Below, piece after piece: positions 1-8,713 of a stretch of DNA of 64,000 nucleotides. The translations under genes were made by a program, and so were the position numbers. This DNA comes from Arenibacter sp. F26102 (GTDB lineage Bacteria > Bacteroidota > Bacteroidia > Flavobacteriales > Flavobacteriaceae): contig NZ_JALKBC010000014.1 in the NCBI RefSeq assembly GCF_023015865.1, positions 62,001 to 126,000 on the forward strand, given 5' to 3'. The notes under the pieces are model-generated. The model was given only the letters and a program-made list of their open reading frames with translations, ran no database searches and was not told the DNA's origin. Position 1 is the first letter of the stretch, and each line of letters opens with the position of its first letter.

Positions 1-604
1 TACTGTACCTGAAATTAAGTTTTATGACTCCTATGAGGCTGGAGACCTAAGAGCGGTAGATCGTGAGGGTTGGTTTTATAGTAGTTACTACCTCAATGGT
101 AGTGGAGATCTTTTCGATTTGGGTGCACCTTATATCTTTAAGCATTTTAATGTTACGGCCAATGGTACCCTTGGTGTTCCCGGAACGGCTAAGGACAACC
201 TTAATATGCCCATAATACGTTTTGCCGAAGTATTGTTAATATACGCCGAGGCATCCAATGAGGCAACAGGCCCCAACCAAGCGGCAGTTGATGCCCTAAC
301 AAGGATAAGAGATCGGGCACAGTTGACAACTCCTGCGCTTGGAGCATTTACCCAGGCATCATTAAGAGAGGCTGTTTGGAAAGAGAGATGGCATGAGCTT
401 AGTTACGAACAAATAACTTGGTTCGACATGGTACGCCTTAGAAGAGTACTGAATAGTGTAACCGGTACCTTTGATAATTTTGTTGGGCATGTAAACCTAA
501 GCTCTGATCAAGCGCTTCAGGAGAAACATTTATTATTTCCACTTCCAGAACAAGAAATCATCAACAATCCAAATTTAACACCCCAAAACCCGGGGTATAA
601 TTAA
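1..604 (+). CDS. SusD/RagB-type outer-membrane lipoprotein, C-terminal part (5' end outside window)
   Basis: The reading frame is open from the left edge (codons begin at position 2) to the stop at 602-604, so about 200 C-terminal residues are present and the start lies upstream. The fragment carries typical SusD C-terminal features: a DSYEAGDLRA-like segment, then NMPIIRFAEVLLIYAEASNE, then a helix with WKERWHELSYEQITWFDMVR, and the closing LFPLPEQEIINNPNLTPQNPGY. SusD proteins are surface lipoproteins that hand glycans to a SusC TonB transporter, so a susC gene is expected just upstream, outside the window. A TTG at 119 is only an internal codon and not the start. A hairpin terminator follows at 684-717. 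The glycan cannot be told from this piece; the sulfatase at 5.5 kb hints at sulfated glycans but is not obviously in the same unit. Confidence 0.93.
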   Translation, partial: TVPEIKFYDSYEAGDLRAVDREGWFYSSYYLNGSGDLFDLGAPYIFKHFNVTANGTLGVPGTAKDNLNMPIIRFAEVLLIYAEASNEATGPNQAAVDALTRIRDRAQLTTPALGAFTQASLREAVWKERWHELSYEQITWFDMVRLRRVLNSVTGTFDNFVGHVNLSSDQALQEKHLLFPLPEQEIINNPNLTPQNPGYN

Positions 605-683
605 TAAAAGACCTTTAAAATTAAAATCAGATGATTTTTAAGATTTTGAGTTCAGTTTGAGTTAATTGGTTTTTAGTAATTTG

Positions 684-717
684 AAAAGGCAGTATCCAGT
701 TCGGGGTACTGCCTTTT
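684..717 (+). terminator. Intrinsic terminator after the SusD gene
   Basis: An 11-bp perfect stem (AAAAGGCAGTA at 684-694 pairing with TACTGCCTTTT at 707-717) with a 12-nt loop, about 80 nt after the SusD stop. The A-rich and T-rich ends let it work in both directions, and it lies between two convergent genes. Confidence 0.8.
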
Positions 718-890
718 GTTATTATATACCTATGATGAAAGAAGTTAAAACCCCTAGGTGCATTTTGTATCTAGGTAATAATCGGGGTGCTACGCAGTCA
801 AAAAAAATATGGTTTGGCCCAACCGCCATGGTGTGTGCATATTAAAAAATAAGCAAGGCTTATGCCATTCGAATTCTTAAATATGAATTC

Positions 891-2795
891 CTAGCCTATC
901 TTTTTTAAGGCATATGCAGTCGCCTTGGATTTGTTCTTAATTTCAAAGGAGTTGTTAAGCTCGTTTATAAAGTTGGAAGGAAGAATACCCAATCTCTTTT
1001 TAAAAGCAGCGTTAAATGTATTTAAATTATTATATCCCAGTGAAAAAGCTATATAACTTAATTTGCTGTTCCTAAATTCCATGTCCTTGAGCAATTTGGG
1101 CAACAGATAGTTTATTCTTAATTCGTTGATATAATTGTTGAAATTAGATTTTTTCTCCTGATTTATAACTTGGGAAAGGTATTTGGGATTGGTTTTCAAT
1201 TGCTCTGAAAGCTGATGCAAATTACATTGTGGATCCAGGTAAAAGTTTTCCTTTTCCAGTTTCTCCAGTTTCGCCATAATAATATTCTTAATGTCCTTGT
1301 CAATTCTGGGCTGTGTCTTAGGTATATCCGCAGTTTTTCTTTCAATGGACCATTGGGTCTCCATGTGTTGGATTCCGCTGAGCCTCTCGCTCATTCGAAG
1401 CTGAATTTCCGCAAGATCGATAGTTCTTTGAAGAAGTAATTTATTTTTCTTTTTTACCTTGAGGTAGGAAAAAATGGAGATACTGCTTATGATCAGAAGT
1501 AAAATAAGAAAAATGATTATCCCTTTAAATTGAGCTCTCTGGGCTATATTTTCCAATTCCAGAATTTTTTTCTTTTGTAAAACCTCCTTTATTTTTCTTT
1601 TGGTCTCCAGGATAACAATTTTTTGCTCCTTTTCATTGGTAAAGAGGGAGTCGCTTATGGCCTGGTATAGGATTTTATAATCGTTGGACTTAGAAAACTG
1701 CTCTGTTTTTGCATATATCTCACTTAAAACTAGGCTGTTACGCTTTATGACATCAAAAGCATCTATATTTTCAGCAGTTTCAATACTCTTTTCATAATTT
1801 ACAATTGCCTCTGTAGTATCCTTGGTCTGAAGATACAATTCAGCTTGTACCGTTAGAGCTCTTGGGATTCTGAAACGATAATTATTGTCATAATTTATTT
1901 CCAATGCCCTAGAGATATGGGTCAAAGCCTTTTCATGCTCTCCAATAGACATATAAATATTTGCCATATTGCTGTGTACAGAGGCCGAGATATAACTACC
2001 GGCAGGAGGGAGCTTTTTTTCAATCTCCAGGAAAAACGCATATACTTTTAAGGCTCCTTTGGGGTCGTTCAATTTGGCCGTCATTCTGGCAATTTCATCT
2101 ATTTTCGGATAGATGTATTCCGTTTTCTTAAGCTTAAGGATGTAATGCAGCCCTTTTAGACAATAGCTTAATGATTTGGAATAATTCTCTATTCTAAGAT
2201 AATAGTGTGATAAAGCGGAATTAGCCTTCATAAGAATGTAATCACTTTCAGTCTTTTCGCCTTTGTCCAGTAATTTTAAACCTGTTTCAAGGGCTTTGTC
2301 ATATTCCCCTCTTTCAGTGTAAATATCTGATTTTAAGGTAGTTATATCAGCGTAGACTTCAGGATAGGTCTTGGGCCCCACTATGGGCTGCAACTCCCCT
2401 AATAAGCTCATGGAACTCTCAAAATTGCCTTTTACGAATTGGAGATAGGCCCTGTTGTATTTTGCTTTGAGGTTACCTTCCTGAAATGCAATATTCCGTG
2501 ATAATTTTAAAGCCTGGTCATTATAGGTGTTTGCCGACTCATCCGATTTGTATATGTATGCAGTGCAAAGTTTTAATAAGGTACGTACCTTTTCTTTACC
2601 CTGCGTATGCCCTACTTTGGCAAGTAAAAATTCGATGTCCAAAAATTCTTCTTTAAAACTGTCCTTATTTCTGATTAGACTGCGCACATCATTTAAATAA
2701 GAGTTCACAGAATCCTTTTGCGTTTCATTTGCGTTTAAATGATTAAACAACAGAAATGAGGCCAGTAGAAACGTGGTTTTGGTTAAGTTATTCAT
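891..2795 (-). CDS. Membrane-anchored TPR protein with C-terminal AraC-type HTH
   Basis: The 634-residue protein has an N-terminal signal-like segment (residues 1-22), a region of tetratricopeptide-like helical repeats (about 70-385), one transmembrane helix (about 424-446), a short coiled stretch, and an AraC-type helix-turn-helix domain (about 500-612). The HTH shows the signature ISYIAFSLGYNN-like helix (here LSYIAFSLGYNNLNTFNAAF) followed by FKKRLGILPSNF. The topology places the TPR sensor in the periplasm and the DNA-binding domain in the cytoplasm, like hybrid two-component regulators but without kinase or receiver domains. It faces the SusD gene convergently, and its 5' side is a 400-bp gap shared with the plus-strand genes that begin at 3197. 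The target genes are unknown; control of the neighbouring catabolic genes is an inference. Confidence 0.85.
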   Translation of the reverse strand: MNNLTKTTFLLASFLLFNHLNANETQKDSVNSYLNDVRSLIRNKDSFKEEFLDIEFLLAKVGHTQGKEKVRTLLKLCTAYIYKSDESANTYNDQALKLSRNIAFQEGNLKAKYNRAYLQFVKGNFESSMSLLGELQPIVGPKTYPEVYADITTLKSDIYTERGEYDKALETGLKLLDKGEKTESDYILMKANSALSHYYLRIENYSKSLSYCLKGLHYILKLKKTEYIYPKIDEIARMTAKLNDPKGALKVYAFFLEIEKKLPPAGSYISASVHSNMANIYMSIGEHEKALTHISRALEINYDNNYRFRIPRALTVQAELYLQTKDTTEAIVNYEKSIETAENIDAFDVIKRNSLVLSEIYAKTEQFSKSNDYKILYQAISDSLFTNEKEQKIVILETKRKIKEVLQKKKILELENIAQRAQFKGIIIFLILLLIISSISIFSYLKVKKKNKLLLQRTIDLAEIQLRMSERLSGIQHMETQWSIERKTADIPKTQPRIDKDIKNIIMAKLEKLEKENFYLDPQCNLHQLSEQLKTNPKYLSQVINQEKKSNFNNYINELRINYLLPKLLKDMEFRNSKLSYIAFSLGYNNLNTFNAAFKKRLGILPSNFINELNNSFEIKNKSKATAYALKKIG

Positions 2796-3196
2796 GGTTT
2801 ATTTTTTAATACTTTTTGCGTTTGGGGGTTTTTTGTATTAAAGAAATCCAAATTGACAATTTTTTCTTTAAGCTATAAATAAGCTAAAATTGAATTAGGT
2901 CCTTAATCAAAAGAGCAATAAAATATTGATAAATATAAATATTGATTTTTAAAGATAAGGTAAATATAAAGATAGGTTTGTATTAATTATGCAAAGGTTT
3001 GCATAAAAACCCAGTGTCCAATTTATAGTAATCACGAATTCTTGATGCTGGAAAGTCTGCTGATTGTCTATGCAACCCTTCCATTTACTTCCAATGCCTA
3101 AAAATAACTATCTTAGTATAGTCGGTAATTTCATGCCACATTCCCCCGGACACATTTTAAGAGAATTGTAGTACATCAACATCTAAAAAAACAATT
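2796..3196. other. Divergent intergenic region between the HTH regulator and the glyoxalase-like gene
   Basis: AT-rich 401-bp stretch between divergent start codons, so it should hold both promoters. A TATCTTAG at 3109-3116 on the plus strand differs by one base from the Bacteroidota -7 consensus TAnnTTTG. I see no stable RNA, repeat or convincing small gene here. Confidence 0.5.
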
Positions 3197-3568
3197 ATGA
3201 AACTAGGAGCTTTTTCAATTAGTCTAGCCGTCAAGGATCTAAACGTATCCAAAGAATTTTACGAAAAACTGGGATTTACAGTGTTTGCGGGTGACCTAAA
3301 AATGAATTATCTGATCATGAAAAATGGCAACGCACTCGTTGGTTTGTTCCAAGGTATGTTCCCTAAGAACATACTTACATTTAATCCAGGTTGGGACGAG
3401 AATGCCACTGCGCTGAGCTCCTTTGACGATGTTAGAAAAATTCAAACGCATTTGAAAAGCAAGAACCTAAAGTTGGAGCAAGAGGCGGACGTAAAAACAA
3501 CCGGACCTGCAAGTATTATGCTGACCGACCCCGATGGCAACCAAATCTTAATAGACCAACATGTCTAA
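3197..3568 (+). CDS. VOC-family (glyoxalase/bleomycin-resistance-like) protein
   Basis: A 123-residue single-domain member of the vicinal oxygen chelate superfamily. It begins with the usual first strand and helix ([21 protein letters not shown]) and ends with the usual closing strands ([17 protein letters not shown]). The fold usually forms dimers holding a metal in a beta-barrel. The N-terminal position that is often His is Ser here (AFSISLAV), so metal binding and catalysis are uncertain. It is the first gene of a plus-strand run with a DoxX-like membrane protein 85 bp downstream, a pairing suggestive of stress or detoxification, though the substrate cannot be named. The start at 3197 is the only ATG that gives the full first strand. 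Confidence 0.85.
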   Translation: MKLGAFSISLAVKDLNVSKEFYEKLGFTVFAGDLKMNYLIMKNGNALVGLFQGMFPKNILTFNPGWDENATALSSFDDVRKIQTHLKSKNLKLEQEADVKTTGPASIMLTDPDGNQILIDQHV

Positions 3569-3653
3569 TTTGAAAATTGGGCGATTTGAATATGTTCCGC
3601 ATTTTGAACTGCCATTTTTAGATTCAAACCTAACACTAACATTATCCTAAAAA

Positions 3654-4157
3654 ATGAAACCTCTGATCGTACTTCTTGTTTCATTTTTTATAGCCTTGCT
3701 CATTCTTTATCTGAGGTCGAAAAAAATACAATGGCCATTGGCCGGACGAATTGCCATGGCCGTAATGTTATTGTTTACTTCCTTGGGACATTTTATGTTT
3801 ACCGATGGCATGACAGCCATGATGCCAGAATTTATTCCCATAAAAAAAGAAATGGTATATGCCAGCGGAGTCTTGGAAATACTATTTGCGATCGGCTTAC
3901 TTATTCCAAAGCTAAAAGTCCGAACGGCATGGTTGCTCCTCATATTTTTTATCCTCATCCTGCCAGCCAATATTAAGGCAGCCATGGAAAACATCAACTA
4001 CCAGACCGGCGAACTTAACGGCAATGGCCCCAACTATCTGTGGTTCCGTATTCCACTTCAAATATTCTTTATGGTCTGGATCTATTATACGGCTATAAGG
4101 ACAAGTAAAATAACTGCAAACCGAAATACCCTCAACAATAAAAACCAAAAATTATAG
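3654..4157 (+). CDS. DoxX-like integral membrane protein
   Basis: The 167-residue protein is almost all hydrophobic. It has an N-terminal helix (about 4-22) followed by four helices typical of DoxX-like proteins (about 28-46, 68-86, 91-110, 130-148). The segment TSLGHFMFTDGMTAMMPEFIP between helices and the following GVLEILFAIGLLIP helix are family hallmarks. Members sit in the inner membrane and several are linked to redox or sulfur-stress responses; the precise role is not known. The C-terminus is a short polar tail. It probably shares a transcript with the genes on either side (gaps of 85 and 44 bp). Confidence 0.8.
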   Translation: MKPLIVLLVSFFIALLILYLRSKKIQWPLAGRIAMAVMLLFTSLGHFMFTDGMTAMMPEFIPIKKEMVYASGVLEILFAIGLLIPKLKVRTAWLLLIFFILILPANIKAAMENINYQTGELNGNGPNYLWFRIPLQIFFMVWIYYTAIRTSKITANRNTLNNKNQKL

Positions 4158-4201
4158 ACCCAGAGCATTCATTTCATTGCCCATTATTTTAATCCATATA
4201 A

Positions 4202-5335
4202 ATGATAATAATGAAAAAGTATCTTACCCTCATTTTACTATGTATTTTAACATATGGATGTGGCCACGAAAAAGTCGCTTTTAATGGTCAAAAAGACTTC
4301 AACCAAAGTATTACGGACATTCAATCCAAAAATATTTATGCCGAGTCCAAAGACTTCCCAAACAATACACAGCTGTCCTTTGCCATCATAAAGGACGGGA
4401 TTACTAAATTTTATGGAATTAAACGTGAGAACGATACCATTTTCACTATTGACAATCATGATGGTGTTTTTGAAATTGGTTCTATCTCCAAAGTATTTAC
4501 TGCTACCATATTGGCGGATATGGTAGTGAACAATAAACTTGGCCTGGATGACAATATTAACCACTATTTGGAATGGCCTTTAAAAGATGGTGTAAAAATC
4601 ACCTTTAAACAGTTGTCCAATCATACCTCGGGGCTTCCAAGGCTGCCCTCCAACCTGATTCTAGATTCCATCGACCTTCAGAACCCTTATAAGGATTATG
4701 ATGAACAAAAATTGAAACAATATTTGACCCAAGTTCTACAACTGAACCAAAATCCAGGGGAGAAATCGGAATATTCAAACCTAGGGGTTGGGTTGCTGGG
4801 TTTTGTTCTGAGTAAAATGGATAGCACTTCTTATGAAAACCTACTCCAAACCAAAATTTTTACAAAGTATCTAATGACAAATTCCACTACTAACCGAACC
4901 CTTATTTCAAACAAGCTGGTAATGGGGCTGGATGTTTCCGGTAAGGAAACTCCCAACTGGGATTTGAATGTCTTGGAGGGGGCCGGTGGTATTTTGTCCT
5001 CTGTTGCCGACCTGTCAAAATTTGCCCTAGCACAATTCAATGATTCCAACCAAGTATTGGCATTGACCAGAAAACCTACCTTTAACCTGCAGGCCAATAA
5101 AGCCGACATGGGATTGGGGTGGGCAATAATAAAAAACACGGGGGAGGAATGGTTTACGCATAGCGGTGGAACTGGGGGCTATAGATCCCATATAGTACTT
5201 GATATTGCGAACAAAAATGGGGTGATTATTCTCTCCAATCTATCGGCCTTTCACAAAAAAAATATGAATATAGATAACCTTGGCGAACGCTTAATGGGAA
5301 CACTTAAGAAAGTGGAATCCATTGCCCAACAGTAG
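4202..5335 (+). CDS. Serine beta-lactamase-family (class C-like) lipoprotein hydrolase
   Basis: The 377-residue protein starts with a lipoprotein signal ending in a lipobox LTYGC (Cys20), so it is likely anchored in a membrane facing the periplasm or surface. The beta-lactamase fold motifs are present: SxxK as SISK (Ser94, Lys97), YxN as YSN (Tyr191-Asn193), and the third motif as HSGGTGG in place of KTG. This HxG form is common in class C-like esterases and peptidases. A FKQLSNHTSGLP segment and the conserved GWAII segment are also typical. Substrates could be an ester, a D-amino-acid peptide or a beta-lactam; sequence alone does not decide. A second ATG at 4211 gives an equally good signal peptide and may be the true start. 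A weak hairpin follows at 5372-5392. Confidence 0.85.
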   Translation: MIIMKKYLTLILLCILTYGCGHEKVAFNGQKDFNQSITDIQSKNIYAESKDFPNNTQLSFAIIKDGITKFYGIKRENDTIFTIDNHDGVFEIGSISKVFTATILADMVVNNKLGLDDNINHYLEWPLKDGVKITFKQLSNHTSGLPRLPSNLILDSIDLQNPYKDYDEQKLKQYLTQVLQLNQNPGEKSEYSNLGVGLLGFVLSKMDSTSYENLLQTKIFTKYLMTNSTTNRTLISNKLVMGLDVSGKETPNWDLNVLEGAGGILSSVADLSKFALAQFNDSNQVLALTRKPTFNLQANKADMGLGWAIIKNTGEEWFTHSGGTGGYRSHIVLDIANKNGVIILSNLSAFHKKNMNIDNLGERLMGTLKKVESIAQQ

Positions 5336-5371
5336 TGCACAATGGTCATACCTTAACCCCAAGATATTGTT

Positions 5372-5392
5372 ACTATTATCCCATGTAATAGT
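5372..5392 (+). terminator. Possible weak AT-rich terminator
   Basis: A 7-bp inverted repeat (ACTATTA / TAATAGT) with a 7-nt loop, followed by a run of Ts and located 36 nt after the beta-lactamase-like gene. The stem is AT-rich, so strength is doubtful. Confidence 0.35.
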
Positions 5393-5478
5393 TTTTATAT
5401 ATTTTTAGAAACCCTTTGCACATAAACAGACCTATTGAATCCATTCTTTTAGGCCGAGTTTAAGTCAAACATCAAAAT

Positions 5479-6927
5479 ATGAAACAATTATTTATCCTAG
5501 TAACTTTTATTCTGTCCATCTACAGTACCGTCCATGCCCAAAATAAGAAATTGAATATCATTGTTTTTATAGCCGATGATGTTAGCTGGGACGATTTAGG
5601 ATGCTACGGGAATACTCAGGTTAAAACTCCGAACATTGACCAACTTGCGAAGGACGGATTAAAATTTGATAATTTCTATTTAACGGCAAGCTCATGTAGC
5701 CCCAGCAGAAATTCCATAATAACGGGTAGATACCCACATAATACCGGAGCCGCCGAATTACATACCACACCCCCCTTGGACATGATGTCCTTTCCTGAAT
5801 TATTATCGAACAATAACTACTATTCCGTTTTAGCGGGCAAATTCCATATGGGTCCTTTTGCAAAACGCGGATTTGATAGGATGTACGAGGGACACAAAAA
5901 CAATGGTGATGGGGGTGAAGAAAGCTGGGTAGCCTCCCTAAAGGAAAGGCCAAAAAATAAACCTTTCTTTATGTGGTATGCCTCTTATGATGCCCACAGG
6001 GAATGGGGTCCCAATAAATTTTCAGGCACACACCAGCCAGATGAAATAGAGCCTCCTTTTTATTTGTCCAATGGAACTGCCACCAAATCCGATTTAGCGA
6101 AATACTATGACGAAATTAAAAGATTCGACTTTTATATTGGTGAGGTTGTCAAGGAATTGAAAGCGCAAAAAGAGCTGGACAATACCCTAATAATTATTAT
6201 GTCGGATAATGGACGACCCTTCCCCCACAGTAAAACTAGGGTTAACGACCGTGGCATGAAAACTCCATTTGTCATGCACTGGCCGAAAGGAATAAAAAAT
6301 AAGGGTCTTAGTAGTAATAGTCTGGTAAGTGCTGTGGATATTGCGCCAACGCTATTGTCCCTTGCCGGCATAAATTATCCAGATCAATTTCAGGGATATA
6401 GCTTCCATCCACTCCTAACAAATCCCGAGCAAACATTTCGCAACTATATCTTTGCCGAACACAATTGGCACGACTATGAAGCACATGAACGCATGGTCAG
6501 GAATAAAGATTATATGTACATTTTAAATTCAAGAACCACTCAGCAACAAAACGGCCCTGCTGATGCGGTTGGAAGTCCTTCCTTTAAGGAATTGGAAACA
6601 TTAAAGGACAAAGGAGAACTTTCGGCAATACAAGCCGATGTGTTTATGACACCCAGGCCACATGAAGAGCTTTATGATTATAAAAGGGACCCCCTTCAAT
6701 TGCTTAATGTGGCATCAGTACCAGAATATGGGGAACCGCTCAAAGATTTGAGAAAAGTATTAAAGGAATGGATGATCGAGACAGGAGACAATATCCCGGA
6801 AAACCTTACTAAAGATTGGTATCTTAAGGAAGCTGGATTAATTAAGACCGAGTTTCACAATATAAGGGGAGAAATGCCAGGTGAAAGTTTAAACGCCACA
6901 AAAAATAACGCAAAAGGTGTATTTTAG
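5479..6927 (+). CDS. Secreted type I sulfatase (heparan N-sulfatase/SGSH-like)
   Basis: The 482-residue protein has a Sec signal peptide (about 1-20, ending STVHAQ) and a type I sulfatase domain. The modification motif CxPxR is CSPSR with Cys73, the residue converted to formylglycine by a separate maturase. Metal-binding Asp33-Asp34 lie in IADD, and a second metal site is in IMSDNGRPFPHSKTR. The segments MWYASYDAHREWGP and SDNGRPFPHSKTR resemble N-sulfoglucosamine sulfohydrolases (SulfAtlas S1_8-type) more than ordinary arylsulfatases; that subfamily call is from memory. It likely removes sulfate from a sulfated glycan in the periplasm or at the surface. The next three genes on the strand include an exported oxidoreductase and an exported amidohydrolase, suggesting a sugar-catabolic group. 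No maturase gene is in the window. Confidence 0.92.
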   Translation: MKQLFILVTFILSIYSTVHAQNKKLNIIVFIADDVSWDDLGCYGNTQVKTPNIDQLAKDGLKFDNFYLTASSCSPSRNSIITGRYPHNTGAAELHTTPPLDMMSFPELLSNNNYYSVLAGKFHMGPFAKRGFDRMYEGHKNNGDGGEESWVASLKERPKNKPFFMWYASYDAHREWGPNKFSGTHQPDEIEPPFYLSNGTATKSDLAKYYDEIKRFDFYIGEVVKELKAQKELDNTLIIIMSDNGRPFPHSKTRVNDRGMKTPFVMHWPKGIKNKGLSSNSLVSAVDIAPTLLSLAGINYPDQFQGYSFHPLLTNPEQTFRNYIFAEHNWHDYEAHERMVRNKDYMYILNSRTTQQQNGPADAVGSPSFKELETLKDKGELSAIQADVFMTPRPHEELYDYKRDPLQLLNVASVPEYGEPLKDLRKVLKEWMIETGDNIPENLTKDWYLKEAGLIKTEFHNIRGEMPGESLNATKNNAKGVF

Positions 6928-7085
6928 ACTAGATTCCTTAGCAGTGTGTTACTCCCCAAAAATATGGGAAGTAAATGCTTAAATGTCCTAATGATGATTC
7001 CACCAATAAGTGACAAAGAATATATAATAGCTTTCCCCATGCCCCAGAAGTTCCATATATTTAAAAAATAAAATTCAATTTAAAA

Positions 7086-7382
7086 ATGAGCAACAAGCAA
7101 TTGACCATCACCGCCAGTATTTTGGCCAAACCGGATAAAAGGGAATTTGTAAAACAAGCCCTGTTAAAACTAATACCACCTACCCTAAAGGAGGATGGCT
7201 GCCTAAACTACGATCTGCACCAGGACAATGAAAACCCAGACCGTTTTTTCTTCTATGAAAATTGGACGAGTTACGATAATTGGCAAAAACATAACAATAG
7301 TGCACATATAGCGGCCCACAAAAAGGCTACCGAAGGTGCCGTAGTAGAGGTAGTTATAGGACAATTAACTCCGGTTAGTTAA
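7086..7382 (+). CDS. Antibiotic biosynthesis monooxygenase (ABM/YgiN-like) family protein
   Basis: The 98-residue protein is a single ABM ferredoxin-like domain, seen in TITASILAKPDKREFVKQALLKLIPPT at the start, GCLNYDLHQDNENPDRFFFYENW in the middle and the HNNSAHIAAH helix. These proteins form dimers. Some, such as E. coli YgiN, act as quinol monooxygenases, while others are degradative or regulatory. There is no signal peptide, so it is cytoplasmic. It sits 158 bp after the sulfatase and 81 bp before the oxidoreductase on the same strand. The exact reaction is unknown. Confidence 0.85.
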   Translation: MSNKQLTITASILAKPDKREFVKQALLKLIPPTLKEDGCLNYDLHQDNENPDRFFFYENWTSYDNWQKHNNSAHIAAHKKATEGAVVEVVIGQLTPVS

Positions 7383-7463
7383 ACATTTTATATTTAAAAA
7401 TGTAGTATCTTTCAAAGACCACGGTAAGTTTATTTACTGTAGTCTCTTAGTAACTATATAACC

Positions 7464-8570
7464 ATGAAAAACACCTTTACACTATCCCTTTGTGTTATTT
7501 TGTTGACGTTTACGAGCACTTTCGCACAGAAAAAACCAATAAAATTGGGAGTCGTAGGCCTCACCCACGGACATGTTGGTTGGATTTTAAGTAGGGAGGC
7601 AAAGGAAGATGTGGTCATGGTAGGTATTGTGGAAACCAATCGTGATCTGGCACAGCGCCTATCCAACAAGCACGGATTTCCTATGGAAATGGTGTTCAAT
7701 TCCATGGAGGAAATGATTGCCGCCGTAAAACCCGATGCAGTGGCAGGCTTTGGAAATATATACGATCATTTGGCCATTGTTGAAACCTGCGCACCAAAAG
7801 GTATCCACGTTATGGTAGAAAAACCCTTGGCCGTAAGCTTGGAACATGCCAAAAAAATGGAGGTATTGGCCAAAAAACACCAAATACATTTGCTCACCAA
7901 TTATGAAACCTCTTGGTATCCTACCAATCTAAAGGCCTATGAACTGCTACATGAAGGCACTATTGGCGATCTTAGAAAGGTTATTGTCCGCGATGGACAT
8001 AAAGGGCCTAAAAAAATTGGGGTAAGTGCAGAATTTCTGGAATTCTTAACCGATCCACTACTTAATGGCGGTGGGGCCATCATGGACTTTGGGTGCTACG
8101 GGGCCAACCTCATGACCTGGTTGCAACAAGGCAAAAGACCTAATTCCGTTACCGCAGTGACCCAACAGTTACAGCCAGAAAACAACCCCAAGGTTGACGA
8201 TGATGCTACCATAATACTTACTTATGACAATGCCATGGCCATATTGGAACCCTCATGGAACTGGCCCATAGGCCGCAAGGATATGGAAATCTATGGCGTA
8301 AAAGGTGCTATTTATGCCGAAAATAAACATGACCTAAGGGTTAGAATTTCTGAAGGCTATAGTGGCTTTAAAGAGGAAGCTTTTAAACTAGGGGAAAGGG
8401 ATGCTCCCTATGATGAGCCCTTTGCCTTGTTTGCATCCGTTATAAGAGGGGAAACTACCCTTGGCTCTTACGATCCCTATTCCTTGGAAAACAATATGAT
8501 CACCATGGAAATCCTGGAGGCTGCCGTTCAAAGTTCAAAATCGCAACGTACCATACAGCTAAAAAACTAG
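7464..8570 (+). CDS. Exported Gfo/Idh/MocA-family oxidoreductase
   Basis: The 368-residue protein has a clear Sec-type signal peptide (about 1-21, ending STFAQ) in front of a Rossmann domain. The dinucleotide-binding turn is GVVGLTHGH (29-37), looser than the usual GxGxxG, and the family motif EKP is at 119-121 (MVEKPLAV). The C-terminal alpha/beta domain carries the catalytic-site region GGGAIMDFGCYGANL. Family members use NAD(P) to oxidise or reduce sugars, or hydrolyse glycosides through a redox cycle with tightly held NAD. A Sec-exported version is odd because free NAD(P) is not expected in the periplasm; a tightly bound cofactor, or none, would be needed. It lies between the sulfatase/ABM genes and an exported amidohydrolase, so a role in sugar catabolism is likely but inferred. 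Confidence 0.87.
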   Translation: MKNTFTLSLCVILLTFTSTFAQKKPIKLGVVGLTHGHVGWILSREAKEDVVMVGIVETNRDLAQRLSNKHGFPMEMVFNSMEEMIAAVKPDAVAGFGNIYDHLAIVETCAPKGIHVMVEKPLAVSLEHAKKMEVLAKKHQIHLLTNYETSWYPTNLKAYELLHEGTIGDLRKVIVRDGHKGPKKIGVSAEFLEFLTDPLLNGGGAIMDFGCYGANLMTWLQQGKRPNSVTAVTQQLQPENNPKVDDDATIILTYDNAMAILEPSWNWPIGRKDMEIYGVKGAIYAENKHDLRVRISEGYSGFKEEAFKLGERDAPYDEPFALFASVIRGETTLGSYDPYSLENNMITMEILEAAVQSSKSQRTIQLKN

Positions 8571-8713
8571 TGGTCCTTTAAAAAGGATGTCGGAATAATA
8601 TTATATTTTGTATCTTACTGTATATTAGGTCCGTATACACTACACTCTCTTCCCAGCCAGCATAAATTACCCTTATGCACCCATTGTTTTGTTAAATTCT
8701 AAAGCGCATAGAA

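Noticed and set aside
3061-3166. 33-codon frame before the glyoxalase gene
   Set aside because: No membrane or domain pattern, no good ribosome site, and it lies over the likely promoter.
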